Source of the DNA: SAR324 cluster bacterium
Lineage (GTDB): Bacteria > SAR324 > NAC60-12
Direction: 5' to 3'
DNA: 64,000 bases
NCBI GenBank assembly: GCA_015231825.1
Contig: JADGAV010000019.1
Coordinates: forward strand, 1-64,000
Shown piece after piece: positions 17,959 to 26,993 of the stretch. The position numbers were made by a program, and so were the translations under genes. Each line of letters starts with the position of its first letter. Within the stretch, counting starts at the first letter, position 1. The notes under the pieces were generated by a model. The model was not told the DNA's origin and searched no databases. It worked only from the letters and a program-made list of their open reading frames with translations.

Positions 17959-20631
17959 TTAATTTCTGTTTCCTAACTCGGAGATTTGCTCCTGGAGAGC
18001 CTGGATCAACCTTTCTTTCGAAACAACTTTCTCACGCAGCTCTGCTATCACATGCTGCGGTGCTTTTGACAAAAATTGTTCATTCTGGAGTTTCATCTGG
18101 CTTTTGTTCAGGAAACTTTCCTCTTTCTGCAAATTTTTTCTCAATTTTTCGATTTCCTCTTGCCAATCAACTTCAGAGGCCTCTATCTGAACCAGTGTTT
18201 CTTCAAAATAGGAACTTAGCGAATCATCCGTCATTTCTGGTTTTCGGTTCTCAATTTGCAGGGTATTCAGCCGCGCTAATCGCTTTATTAGGCCTTCATG
18301 TTCCCGAAAAAGTCCCCCGTGCTGCTCTGAATCGATACGAGCATTGCTTTTTACATTCAAACCAATGTTTGCCTTGTCCCGCAATGCTCGAATTTGAGTT
18401 ATGGCTTCCTGAACAAGAGAAATTTGGAAAGCACTTTCAGGAAAATTGTATGCTTCAACTGGTTCAGGCCACGCACTTCGAATCAACATCTCTTTCGTAT
18501 CAAATTCTTCCCAAAGTGCTTCCGTTACAAAAGGCATATAAGGGTGCATGAGTTTCAAAAGTGTCGTATAGCTGTATGCCAAAACTTGATTGTCCTCCTC
18601 AGTTCGTTCCTCTTTTTTCGACATTTCGAGATACCAATCACAAAAATCACCCCACAAAAACCCACGCAAACTTTCTGCAACATCAGACAGTCTGAAATTC
18701 TCTAAACTTTTTTGTACTCCATGAATCAATTCATTCAGTCGATGCAAAATCCACTGTGATACGGACCACTCGACATTTTCTGGAGGGTCAATTCGTGTCC
18801 CCGGCGGTAGCGTGATCAAGACATAACGGGCAGCATTCCAGATTTTATTCACAAAGCGGCGGCAACTTTCCAATTTTTCCGGATATATCCTAAGATCTGT
18901 CCCCGGTGAGGTCCCACTGATCAAGGCAATCCTTAGTGCATCGGCCCCATATTGATCAATACTTTCCAAGGGATCAATACAGGTTTCAGGGTCGGATTTC
19001 GACATTTTTTTACCTTCTCGGGTTCGAACCAGGCCGTGCAGGTAGATTGTTTCAAAAGGAATTTCCCCGGTCATATAGGTCGTCATCAAGATCATCCTGG
19101 CAACCCAAAAAAACAGAATGTCATATCCGGTTTCCATCACTTGGGTGGGGTGAAATTTCTGGAAATCCGGGCTTTGTGCAAGCATTTCTTCAAATGAAAG
19201 GGAAAAATCGCTCGCAATTTTTGGATCAATCAAGGTACTCCATGTCCACAAAGCTGAGGAAAACCAGGTATCCAGGGTATCTGGATCCTGTAACCAGCCT
19301 TCCTCCTGAGGGGCTTGCAGAAAAGGTTTAACTTCATCATCGCGGTACCAGACAGGAACCCGATGCCCCCACCAAATTTGTCTCGAAATACACCAGTCCT
19401 GGAGATTTTCAATCCAGCGAAAATAGGTGTTCTCAAAGTGCTCCGGAACAATTTTTATCTGCTCCGACTTCACCACATCCAACAGGATATCCTTGAGGCT
19501 CTGATACTCTCCTTTCCATTCGATTACGGCCTTATTCACATCGATAAACCACTGCTCTTTTGGAAGCGGTTCAATAGGTTGCTTGGATCGATAACACAGG
19601 GAGAGCGGTTGTTCGTAATCTTCTTTCTTCTCCATTAGACCTTGAGCTTCCAAATCTTCCACAAAAGCTTTCCGGCACTCTTTGACCGTCATTCCCCGGT
19701 AAACACCGGCTGTTTCCAACATGAGGCCATCTTCCCCAATCACCTGTACAATTTCCAAATCATGTTCACGTGACATTTGATAGTCTGCCTGACTGTGTGC
19801 CGGAGTAACTCCAATAACTCCAGAGCCAAATTCAGGATCAACGTGCCGGTCTGAAAAAACTTTAACACGAATAGTAGGGCCCTTGGGCCATTCGATTTCA
19901 ATGGATTTTCCGATATACTGCCGGTATCGCTCATCATCTGGATGAACCGCAACCCCCGTGTCACCGAGTTTAGTTTCCGGTCGGCTTGTGGCGACAACAA
20001 AGGGGCCATATTTGATATAGTAAAGGAGAGCCGGTGTATTTTTGTATTCGATTTCATCATCAGAGATCGTTGTTTGTAAGATCGGATCCCAGTTTACAAT
20101 CCGGTACCCGCGATAAATAATTTTCTCTTCAAACATCCGAATAAAAATATGGTTGACACATCGATTGAGCTGAGGATCCATAGTGTAGCGTTCACGCGAC
20201 CAGTCACAACTGGCTCCCATTGCCCGAATCTGGCTCCGAATGGTACCTTGAGATTCATTCACATAACGGGCGATCCGATCCAGTAACGCTTCTCTTCCCA
20301 GCGTTTCGCGAGGATCCTTGATTCCTTCTTCCGTTTGAATCTTACTGATCACGACATTTTCTGTAGCAATTGCAGCATGATCGGTCCCAGGTACCCAAAG
20401 TGCTTCTTCACCCAACATACGATGCCAGCGGATCAGAATATCTTCAATTGCCAACATTACGGCATGACCTACATGTAGCTGACCGGTCGCATTGGGCGGA
20501 GGAAGAGAAATCGTGAAGGGTTTTTCTAAAGACTTTGCATCCGCTTTGAAAGCATCATTATCTTCCCATTTTTGGTAAATTCGTTTTTCAAATTCTTTTG
20601 GATTGTACGCTTTCGCAATGGGCTCTCTCAT
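17959..20631 (-). CDS. valS: valyl-tRNA synthetase
   Basis: Class I aminoacyl-tRNA synthetase of 890 aa that charges tRNA-Val. The HIGH motif appears as LHVGH in PPPNATGQLHVGHAVML, and the KMSKS motif is intact in GKKMSKSDPETCIDP. The CP1 editing domain is present, with VATSRPETKLGDTGVAVHP and GVIGVTPAHSQADYQ. The anticodon-binding domain follows, and the C-terminus ends in the typical coiled coil (EEIEKLRKNLQKEE through QALQEQISELG). Its 5' region of about 150 bases back to dapB shows no convincing T-box. Confidence 0.97.
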   Translation of the reverse strand: MREPIAKAYNPKEFEKRIYQKWEDNDAFKADAKSLEKPFTISLPPPNATGQLHVGHAVMLAIEDILIRWHRMLGEEALWVPGTDHAAIATENVVISKIQTEEGIKDPRETLGREALLDRIARYVNESQGTIRSQIRAMGASCDWSRERYTMDPQLNRCVNHIFIRMFEEKIIYRGYRIVNWDPILQTTISDDEIEYKNTPALLYYIKYGPFVVATSRPETKLGDTGVAVHPDDERYRQYIGKSIEIEWPKGPTIRVKVFSDRHVDPEFGSGVIGVTPAHSQADYQMSREHDLEIVQVIGEDGLMLETAGVYRGMTVKECRKAFVEDLEAQGLMEKKEDYEQPLSLCYRSKQPIEPLPKEQWFIDVNKAVIEWKGEYQSLKDILLDVVKSEQIKIVPEHFENTYFRWIENLQDWCISRQIWWGHRVPVWYRDDEVKPFLQAPQEEGWLQDPDTLDTWFSSALWTWSTLIDPKIASDFSLSFEEMLAQSPDFQKFHPTQVMETGYDILFFWVARMILMTTYMTGEIPFETIYLHGLVRTREGKKMSKSDPETCIDPLESIDQYGADALRIALISGTSPGTDLRIYPEKLESCRRFVNKIWNAARYVLITLPPGTRIDPPENVEWSVSQWILHRLNELIHGVQKSLENFRLSDVAESLRGFLWGDFCDWYLEMSKKEERTEEDNQVLAYSYTTLLKLMHPYMPFVTEALWEEFDTKEMLIRSAWPEPVEAYNFPESAFQISLVQEAITQIRALRDKANIGLNVKSNARIDSEQHGGLFREHEGLIKRLARLNTLQIENRKPEMTDDSLSSYFEETLVQIEASEVDWQEEIEKLRKNLQKEESFLNKSQMKLQNEQFLSKAPQHVIAELREKVVSKERLIQALQEQISELGNRN

Positions 20632-20784
20632 ATCAATTTAAACTTTCTCCGTATTTTCAAAAAACTCATAAAACAGGTACACATACTTAAAAACCCGCAC
20701 CACATACTTTATTTGATCTAAATTTTGAAAAAAGCCACTCTTTGGTCAAGATAGAAAAGATAAAGTGAGGCCTTCTGATTATTC

Positions 20785-21519
20785 TTAAAGAAGGTGTTCC
20801 AAACCGTAAATCAAAGTATCCAAATCAAGCACTTTTTTGCAGGCAAAACAAACACCGGTCATAAAGGACTCCCGATGGATGGAGTCATGACGGATTGTCA
20901 ATGTTTCACTGGTGCCACCAAACAGCACTTCCTGATGTGCCACGAGTCCGGGCAAACGGATGGAATGAACGTGGATTTTATGCTGGACAGATCCTCTTGC
21001 CCCGGGAAGAATTTCTTTTTCTTCCCGATGATTCGGTTCGGTCTGGCGAGCTTCAGCCAACATGTCCAAAGTTTTGATTGCTGTTCCAGATGGGGCATCT
21101 GCTTTCCGGTCATGATGGAGTTCAATCACCTCAACATTGGGAAAGTAACGCACAGCTTCTTTAGCAAATTTCATCATCAATACAGCCCCGATTGCAAAAT
21201 TTGGAGCAATAAGGCCTCCTAATTTTTTTCGCGCGGCAAGCTTTTGAAGTTCTAGCACTTGTTCCGGCATCAACCCGCTCGTACCCACCACCGGATGGAC
21301 ATTGGCTTCAATAATCTTCCTGCTGTTTTCAAATGCTACGGACGCTGTCGTGAAATCCACCACCACCTGAGCCTGGGTATCATGAATGAGCTGAACCAAA
21401 TCGTCGCCGACGTCAGCTTGACCCGCCAATATCAATCCCTCATCCGCATCCACAGCTTTTACGGCTTCTTGCCCCATTCTCCCCTTCGCCCCGTTGACGA
21501 TCACTGAAACGGCTGTCAC
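20785..21519 (-). CDS. dapB: 4-hydroxy-tetrahydrodipicolinate reductase
   Basis: NAD(P)H-dependent enzyme of the lysine/diaminopimelate pathway; it feeds peptidoglycan synthesis. The 244-aa protein starts at a GTG (MTAVSVIVNG) with AAGGA upstream. Motifs are NGAKGRMGQE for dinucleotide binding, VVDFTTASV, VVGTSGL, APNFAIGAVLMMKFA, and the active-site ELHHDRKADAPSGTA. It is the first gene of a same-strand cluster running through valS to lgt, although the 150-base gap to valS may hold a second promoter. It is divergent from the cyclic-nucleotide-binding gene. Confidence 0.96.
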   Translation of the reverse strand: MTAVSVIVNGAKGRMGQEAVKAVDADEGLILAGQADVGDDLVQLIHDTQAQVVVDFTTASVAFENSRKIIEANVHPVVGTSGLMPEQVLELQKLAARKKLGGLIAPNFAIGAVLMMKFAKEAVRYFPNVEVIELHHDRKADAPSGTAIKTLDMLAEARQTEPNHREEKEILPGARGSVQHKIHVHSIRLPGLVAHQEVLFGGTSETLTIRHDSIHRESFMTGVCFACKKVLDLDTLIYGLEHLL

Positions 21520-21781
21520 TGCTTTCCTTTCATTTGAATTTCAATGTTCATTTTCTCTTTGAGATTAAGAAGTTACGATTTCATTATACAGGGAAAAAGG
21601 CAATTCAATTGAATTGAAACAAAGCATCGTGAAATCATAGTTTAGAAAAGAATTAAGCAGCACTTCAGGCTTTTTCATATTAAAAAAAAAATAAAATTGT
21701 GTTACCTTTCATCACTAAATCTCTAGTTTTCCTTTCAACCAGATCAAAAAATTTTGAATCAGACTCAATAGATGAGATCTT

Positions 21782-23164
21782 ATGCCTGAACCGCAAAGCA
21801 ACTATCTGAAAAACACAGTTCCCGAATTGGAGGAAGAATTTATTGAAGAAATTGGAAAAATTCCCCTTTTTTCTCAACTTTCACACGAGTTGCGACATCA
21901 GCTGTTCAGTTATTCGAAGTTTGTCAAACTCCAACATCAGGAAAAACTGATTAAAAGAGGGATGTTTGATCAGGAGATTTTTGTATTGCTGCAGGGAAAA
22001 CTGAACGTCCTGGTACCGCACAATGACAATCAGGAAATTGTAATTGACGTGATGGATGCACCTTTTTCATTATTTGGGGAACGCAGTCTTTTAGGAGAAC
22101 CGAGAGGCAGTTCAATCGATTCTGAGGGCGAAAGTCTCTTGCTTGGCATCGATTTGTCCCCTCTTCCCGATGTATTGGAAGCATTTGAAACCCCTGAAAC
22201 TCGGCAACAAGATGCAATCTTCGCGCAAAATATTGCAATGTATACCATTATTGCGACCGCATTGATTCAGCGTTTGGAACGACTTGTTGACGACCAGTAC
22301 AAACTGAAACAGAAAATTGGAGCATTTGAAAAACGTCAGGATTCATGGAAACAGGAGTGGTGGCTGAGTCGTGTTTTCAACCAAATGAATGCGGATAAAC
22401 TTACCTTGAATCCGGAAATCCAAGATATTTTGCTGATGCTTTTGAAAAAACACAAGATAGAGCACCCAAGTCTCGAAAAAATAATCCTTTCTCAACAATT
22501 CGGAAGTCGTCGACTTCACACAGAAATGATTCGATTGAATGCTTTGGGTGAGCTCGAAGTGATGGAAGACTTCATCCTTGATTCGGTCAGAGAAATCGCT
22601 GAGTTTTTCTGCAGGCACCCCGATTATTCCAACCTCGGCAATATCAACTTGCTGGAGGTTCACGAAATTCCGAAAATAACAACGCTGTCTAACTTTCTAG
22701 AGGCTTTCTTCAATTCAGTATTAGAGTCCAAAATTCTCGCTAAACCCTTATCTAAAAAGGAATTTCTAGATTCTGTACTAGATGAAGAAGGAATCAATCC
22801 TTCTCATTTCTCTACTACCCTTCGCAGCAAAGGCTGGGTTTCAGATAATTTTTCTCAAGCCTACCTTCTCTACTTGAGCTGTCAGCAGTGCATCTACCAT
22901 GTTACTGAAGCCAACCAGACTATTCGAAACTATATTCATTTTTTAACCACCTACAACACCCCTAAACAATCGGCAAGCAAATCAAACAAATCAGTTCCAT
23001 CAGTGAGCAAACAGTTTTTGAAAATGCAAGAGCGGCATGAATCAGTGTTAGCAAACCATGCATCTCCACTGGAATCCAATTCTTCTGAAGAATCAAGTAC
23101 GCCAGGAGAATCCAATTCAGCACAAAACGATGCTGAAGATTTACTGAAAAGTCTGGGGTTATAA
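21782..23164 (+). CDS. cyclic-nucleotide-binding-domain protein with CheZ-like C-terminal tail
   Basis: A 460-aa cytosolic protein. Residues about 25-145 are a CRP-type cyclic-nucleotide-binding beta roll: IPLFSQLSHELRHQLF, EKLIKRGMFDQEIFVLLQGKLNVL, then FGERSLLGEPRGSS, which matches the phosphate-binding cassette. No helix-turn-helix of the CRP type is evident. The middle (145-390) is helical. The last ~60 residues are Ser/Asn/Glu-rich and disordered, ending DAEDLLKSLGL. This closely resembles the C-terminal CheY-binding peptide of CheZ (E. coli VDDLLDSLGF; the CheZ in this window ends DVDSLLADMGF). Binding to a CheY-like response regulator is therefore an inference. The next gene starts 2 bases later. 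Confidence 0.8.
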   Translation: MPEPQSNYLKNTVPELEEEFIEEIGKIPLFSQLSHELRHQLFSYSKFVKLQHQEKLIKRGMFDQEIFVLLQGKLNVLVPHNDNQEIVIDVMDAPFSLFGERSLLGEPRGSSIDSEGESLLLGIDLSPLPDVLEAFETPETRQQDAIFAQNIAMYTIIATALIQRLERLVDDQYKLKQKIGAFEKRQDSWKQEWWLSRVFNQMNADKLTLNPEIQDILLMLLKKHKIEHPSLEKIILSQQFGSRRLHTEMIRLNALGELEVMEDFILDSVREIAEFFCRHPDYSNLGNINLLEVHEIPKITTLSNFLEAFFNSVLESKILAKPLSKKEFLDSVLDEEGINPSHFSTTLRSKGWVSDNFSQAYLLYLSCQQCIYHVTEANQTIRNYIHFLTTYNTPKQSASKSNKSVPSVSKQFLKMQERHESVLANHASPLESNSSEESSTPGESNSAQNDAEDLLKSLGL

Positions 23165-23166
23165 AT

Positions 23167-24021
23167 ATGAAGCACATTCCGAACCGATCTATTTCATTGT
23201 TGATTGTCAGGTTGAGCTTATTTGTTTTATGGCTTGCGGGAATACAAGTATTTTTGGCAGCATGTCAAGAAGATCAGAAAAAAACCTCTTTAGAAAGAGG
23301 AAACGTCCTTTTCTATGATCAATTTGATAGCCTTGGAGAAACCCGCTGGAATATTTCTCAGCAATCCTTTGATAGCGGAACAGGGGCAACCGGAACCGAT
23401 TTTACCAATTTGCTAACCAGCCACGTCGTTGAAGACAATGATGCCTGTTTCACCGCCTCCAACACCGATGTTTCGAGCATCCCCAGCCAGTTGCGAATGT
23501 CCGTGGCCAGTCAGACATTAAATTGTCCCGATACGGACAATGTCTATCAATTTAGCGGGGGAGAGCTGCGGTCTGCAGCAAATTTTATTTTCGGGCGTTT
23601 CAGTACAAAGCTGCAAACTTCCCTCAAAGCCGGAGCAATGACGTCCTTCTACTTGTATGCCAATGAGCTCGAAATCGGCATACATTTTCCAGGAAATGAC
23701 CCAACAATCGTGGCATTGAGTTATCGCAACGGCACGGTTGAAGAAATTACTCCACTCAACCCCAATGATCATTCACAAATCAGCAATTTCAACGCAGGAA
23801 ACCGTTTTCACACCTATTCGATTCTTTGGCAAAAGGATTTGATTCAATGGTCGATTGACGGTCATGCTGTTTTGGGAATCAAAAACAATGTTCCCGAAAA
23901 CTCAATGAATCTCATTTTATCTACCTGGGTAAATGGTGATAGCAGCCAAGCCGGAATTGCTGATTCGAACCTCTCTGCTTTCACAGATTTCGCATTTGTA
24001 AAAGTAGAATCCTTTCCTTAA
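23167..24021 (+). CDS. GH16-fold (LamG-like) lipoprotein, probably catalytically inactive
   Basis: A 284-aa predicted lipoprotein with signal LFVLWLAGIQVFLAACQED and lipobox Cys near residue 36. The mature part looks like a laminarinase-type jelly roll (GH16): FYDQFDSLGETRWN, GGELRSAANFIFGRFSTKL, then FHTYSILWQKDLIQWSIDG and SMNLILSTWVNGDS. The catalytic strand of GH16 is normally E-x-D-x-E or E-x-D-x-x-E. Here it reads E167-L-E169-I-G-I-H-F, so the second acidic residue is conservative but the acid/base Glu is missing. A role in binding glycan, not cutting it, is likely. It forms an operon with the upstream cyclic-nucleotide-binding gene and the downstream BON gene. Confidence 0.7.
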   Translation: MKHIPNRSISLLIVRLSLFVLWLAGIQVFLAACQEDQKKTSLERGNVLFYDQFDSLGETRWNISQQSFDSGTGATGTDFTNLLTSHVVEDNDACFTASNTDVSSIPSQLRMSVASQTLNCPDTDNVYQFSGGELRSAANFIFGRFSTKLQTSLKAGAMTSFYLYANELEIGIHFPGNDPTIVALSYRNGTVEEITPLNPNDHSQISNFNAGNRFHTYSILWQKDLIQWSIDGHAVLGIKNNVPENSMNLILSTWVNGDSSQAGIADSNLSAFTDFAFVKVESFP

Positions 24022-24035
24022 AATAGAGAAAATCA

Positions 24036-24386
24036 ATGAAACATTATCGCCAATTATTATTTGTTCTATTATGCACAAGCTTTTTGGGGGGCTGCGCGCT
24101 GGCACTGGTCGGAGGCGGAGCTGCCGTGGGCGGATATTATGTCGGAAAAGACGAAAGAAGCGCCAAACGAATAGCAACCGACACTGCCATTACAGCCAAA
24201 ATCAATGCAGAGTATATTGCCGACGAGAACGTCAAAACTTTTAAAATTGGTGTAAAAACCTATCGAGGTGTTGTGACGCTCACAGGAAAAGTACCGAATC
24301 AACAAATGATCGATCGTGCGATTCGGATTGCTGAAGACATGGAAGGAGTGAACGAAGTCAATTCGCTTCTAACTGTTGAACAATAA
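24036..24386 (+). CDS. BON-domain lipoprotein
   Basis: A 116-aa envelope protein with signal LLFVLLCTSFLGGCALALVG, lipobox Cys near residue 21, and a glycine-rich segment GGGAAVGGYYVG. One BON domain fills about 45-115: DTAITAKINAEYIADENV, YRGVVTLTGKVPNQQMID, AEDMEGVNEVNSLL. BON domains bind membranes or phospholipids; OsmY and DolP are the known envelope examples, usually with two domains. It lies 14 bases after the GH16-like gene and is convergent with ruvB. A stress-related envelope role is plausible. Confidence 0.88.
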   Translation: MKHYRQLLFVLLCTSFLGGCALALVGGGAAVGGYYVGKDERSAKRIATDTAITAKINAEYIADENVKTFKIGVKTYRGVVTLTGKVPNQQMIDRAIRIAEDMEGVNEVNSLLTVEQ

Positions 24387-24417
24387 GAAGCCTGGATAGA
24401 GTCGAGACTAATTGGTT

Positions 24418-25434
24418 TTAAAAAAGCTTCATTTGCTCGGAATGACTTTCCAGGCCTAGATGTTCATAAGCTTTTTTTGTGACCATTCGCCCGCGAGGTG
24501 TCCTCTGAATGAAGCCCAACAGAAGCAGATACGGTTCATAGACATCTTCCAGAGTATCCTGCTCTTCAGAAACCACCGCTGATAAAGTGCTCAGCCCCAC
24601 GGGTCCTCCATTGAATTTTTGAATAATAGCTTCCAGAATAAGACGATCCACGTTGTCCAGTCCCAAAACATCGACCCCCAATCTCGACAAACTGTTTTGC
24701 ACCAGCGAATCCGTTACCACACCCGATGTTTCCAGATCCGCAAAATCACGGCAGCGCCGCAGCAAACGGTTGGCAATACGAGGAGTCCCTCGGGAGCATT
24801 TTGCCAGTTCTAAAGCGGCTTCTTCAGTGATTTCAATCTCCAAAATTGCGGCTGAACGAATAATAATAATTTTCAGTTCTTCCGCAGCATAAAAATTCAA
24901 TCGGCATTGAATTCCAAACCTTTCCCGCAGGGGATTTGAAAGCAAACCAGAACGGGTCGTTGCTCCAACCAGTGTGAATCGGGACAAATCCAGCTTCACC
25001 GTCCGAGCAGCTGGTCCCTGTCCAATTAAAATATCGAGGGTAAAATCTTCCATAGCCGAATAAAGCACTTCCTCGACTGTCCGGTTCATACGGTGGATTT
25101 CATCGATAAACAAAATCGAACCGGGTTCCAGATTGGTTAGAATCGCGGCCAAATCTCCCTGACGTTCAATGACGGGCCCTGATGTGGAATGGAGAGAAAC
25201 TCCCATTTCATGAGACAGAATATTGGCTAGCGTCGTCTTCCCCAACCCGGGGGGTCCACTCAACAAAACATGATCGAGCGCTTGTCTGCGTCGTTTGGCG
25301 GCTTCGATAAACACCTGCATGTTTTCTTTGATTTCAGGTTGGCCCACATACTCATGAAGCCTGGCAGGTCTTAAAGACTGATCGTATTGTTCACCAATCT
25401 GGGATTCCGGATTGACGACCCGTGATTCATCCAT
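24418..25434 (-). CDS. ruvB: Holliday junction branch migration ATPase RuvB
   Basis: AAA+ motor of the RuvABC complex that drives branch migration of Holliday junctions. The 338-aa length is typical. The N-terminal region has [19 protein letters not shown]. Walker A is [12 protein letters not shown], Walker B is [10 protein letters not shown], and sensor 1 lies in [20 protein letters not shown]. The C-terminal winged helix has [19 protein letters not shown] and FIQRTPRGR. It starts 5 bases after the CDP-alcohol phosphatidyltransferase gene and is the last gene of a pyrB-led cluster. ruvA and ruvC are not in the window. Confidence 0.97.
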   Translation of the reverse strand: MDESRVVNPESQIGEQYDQSLRPARLHEYVGQPEIKENMQVFIEAAKRRRQALDHVLLSGPPGLGKTTLANILSHEMGVSLHSTSGPVIERQGDLAAILTNLEPGSILFIDEIHRMNRTVEEVLYSAMEDFTLDILIGQGPAARTVKLDLSRFTLVGATTRSGLLSNPLRERFGIQCRLNFYAAEELKIIIIRSAAILEIEITEEAALELAKCSRGTPRIANRLLRRCRDFADLETSGVVTDSLVQNSLSRLGVDVLGLDNVDRLILEAIIQKFNGGPVGLSTLSAVVSEEQDTLEDVYEPYLLLLGFIQRTPRGRMVTKKAYEHLGLESHSEQMKLF

Positions 25435-25439
25435 GATTT

Positions 25440-26939
25440 TTAATGGCTCGCAGCAGGTTTGGTTTCTTTCTCTGCAGTTTCAGGAGAAACACGCCAAGTC
25501 AGAAGGGGAGATAGAGTATAGAGGGACATATAAAGAAATGCCATCAGTCCAAAATAAGGTGTAAAAACAAAAAGGACCAGGACCAGGACTGTCATACGGA
25601 AAAACCAGGGGCGACGTCCCATCATTCGACCCAGATGAATATAACGGATTGGATAGATATTCATCAGGATCGACGCGGTAATCATGACCGCGAAGCAAAA
25701 AATTCCCCAGTTTCCGACCTGATTGGGAGAGTTCGTCAAGGATTCGTTAAACATGATCAGCGGAGCTGCGACCCATAGTGCTGCACCCGGCGTGGGAAAG
25801 CCTTTGAAAAATCCCGGAATCGGTGTACGGTCCAAAGTAAAATAAATCAAACGCCCAATGCCAAAGACAGCATAGCAAACTGCAACCCACCCGTAAGGAA
25901 GATTTTGAATGGTTTCATCCGAACTTTGATTGAGAGCAATATAAAAAATTGCAGCGGGAGCCAGGCAGAAACTGACACCATCGGAAATATCGTCCAGTAT
26001 CCCGCCAAAACTTATCTGATGAGTCTTCTTGGAATCGGGAAGGGGCTCAGTCAAACCAAGTTTTCTCGCAACCGCTCCATCCAGCTTATCAAACATTGCG
26101 GCCCCTAAAAGAATCAGATAAGCCTCCCGTATTCTTCCTTGATAGGCAAAGAAAATTGCCAATACGCCCATCATCGCATTCATCACGGTTAGAGCATTGG
26201 GAAATAGTGACAGAATTCTTCGCCTTAAAACTTCATCTCCCAGGCAGAGATCATCTAAACAGTAAGATCCGTATTTCCTGCAGTACATGGCCACAGAGCC
26301 AAAATTGATTATTAGGAAGAGAATTTCGATGAAAAATAAAACCCTTAAAGGGATATTTCCTAAACCGGAAATCCAAAAATACAGTGCTGAGGGAGGTCCT
26401 TCGGGTACGTAAAAAGCATGAGCATAAAGCAAGGCGGCAACTGGGGCAGCAACAATGGTTCGAAGGCGAGTAATTTCTGTCATCTCCTCGTCTTCTCCTT
26501 TGCGCAATGCAAAATTACGCATGAAATGCGCAAAACTGTCACGGACGAGCACGCTGACCGACAGGATCAACACAAAAATAACGTGCAGGATTGCCTGCCG
26601 GGGGTTTTCCGGTTCAATAAAATGATACCGCCACATCATCCCCAAAGCCACCAGCGGAAAAATGATGGAATAGACAATTTTGTCCATGATGCGGTCTGCA
26701 AGATGCGACAATTTAGAATGAGGATGGAATCTTGCCGCAAACCAGCCGTCAACAATATCGAAAGACATCGCGACAAACAAGCAGACCACTCCCACCGTAT
26801 AGATTATCGGATTATGCGTCAGAATCACGGCTATAGCACAAAGCATCCCCATAAAAATCAAAGGGGGTCTGCCATATACAAGGATGATCGCAAAATTCCG
26901 TGATATAAATTGCTTCTTAGGCATTGGTGATTCTTTCAT
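25440..26939 (-). CDS. tandem CDP-alcohol phosphatidyltransferase fusion (PgsA-like + PssA-like)
   Basis: Polytopic membrane protein of about 499 aa made of two CDP-alcohol phosphatidyltransferase domains. The first carries [10 protein letters not shown] at D61/D64 and LADRIMDK at D82/D86, with Ala and Ser replacing a consensus Arg and Gly. It resembles phosphatidylglycerophosphate synthases. The second carries an exact [10 protein letters not shown] at D284/D287, a longer spacer, then [17 protein letters not shown], the pattern of phosphatidylserine synthases. Each domain is followed by membrane helices. Most bacteria encode these enzymes separately. I use the ATG at 26939; a TTG at 26990 and an ATG at 26924 are alternatives. 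Substrates cannot be assigned from sequence alone. Confidence 0.8.
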   Translation of the reverse strand: MKESPMPKKQFISRNFAIILVYGRPPLIFMGMLCAIAVILTHNPIIYTVGVVCLFVAMSFDIVDGWFAARFHPHSKLSHLADRIMDKIVYSIIFPLVALGMMWRYHFIEPENPRQAILHVIFVLILSVSVLVRDSFAHFMRNFALRKGEDEEMTEITRLRTIVAAPVAALLYAHAFYVPEGPPSALYFWISGLGNIPLRVLFFIEILFLIINFGSVAMYCRKYGSYCLDDLCLGDEVLRRRILSLFPNALTVMNAMMGVLAIFFAYQGRIREAYLILLGAAMFDKLDGAVARKLGLTEPLPDSKKTHQISFGGILDDISDGVSFCLAPAAIFYIALNQSSDETIQNLPYGWVAVCYAVFGIGRLIYFTLDRTPIPGFFKGFPTPGAALWVAAPLIMFNESLTNSPNQVGNWGIFCFAVMITASILMNIYPIRYIHLGRMMGRRPWFFRMTVLVLVLFVFTPYFGLMAFLYMSLYTLSPLLTWRVSPETAEKETKPAASH

Positions 26940-26993
26940 AGTCACCGAACAAAATGAATTCCCTTGGGCGTGACACTGCCATGCAGCCAATGA

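Noticed and set aside
18060..18551. 163-codon open frame opposite valS
   Set aside because: Antisense shadow of the conserved valS C-terminal region, with no start signal or known domain.
20632..20784. Possible T-box leader upstream of valS
   Set aside because: The 153 bases lack the conserved T-box sequence and the terminator/antiterminator pair.
26418..26903. 161-codon open frame opposite the phosphatidyltransferase fusion
   Set aside because: The His- and Arg-rich product is what the reverse of membrane-helix codons gives; no independent support.
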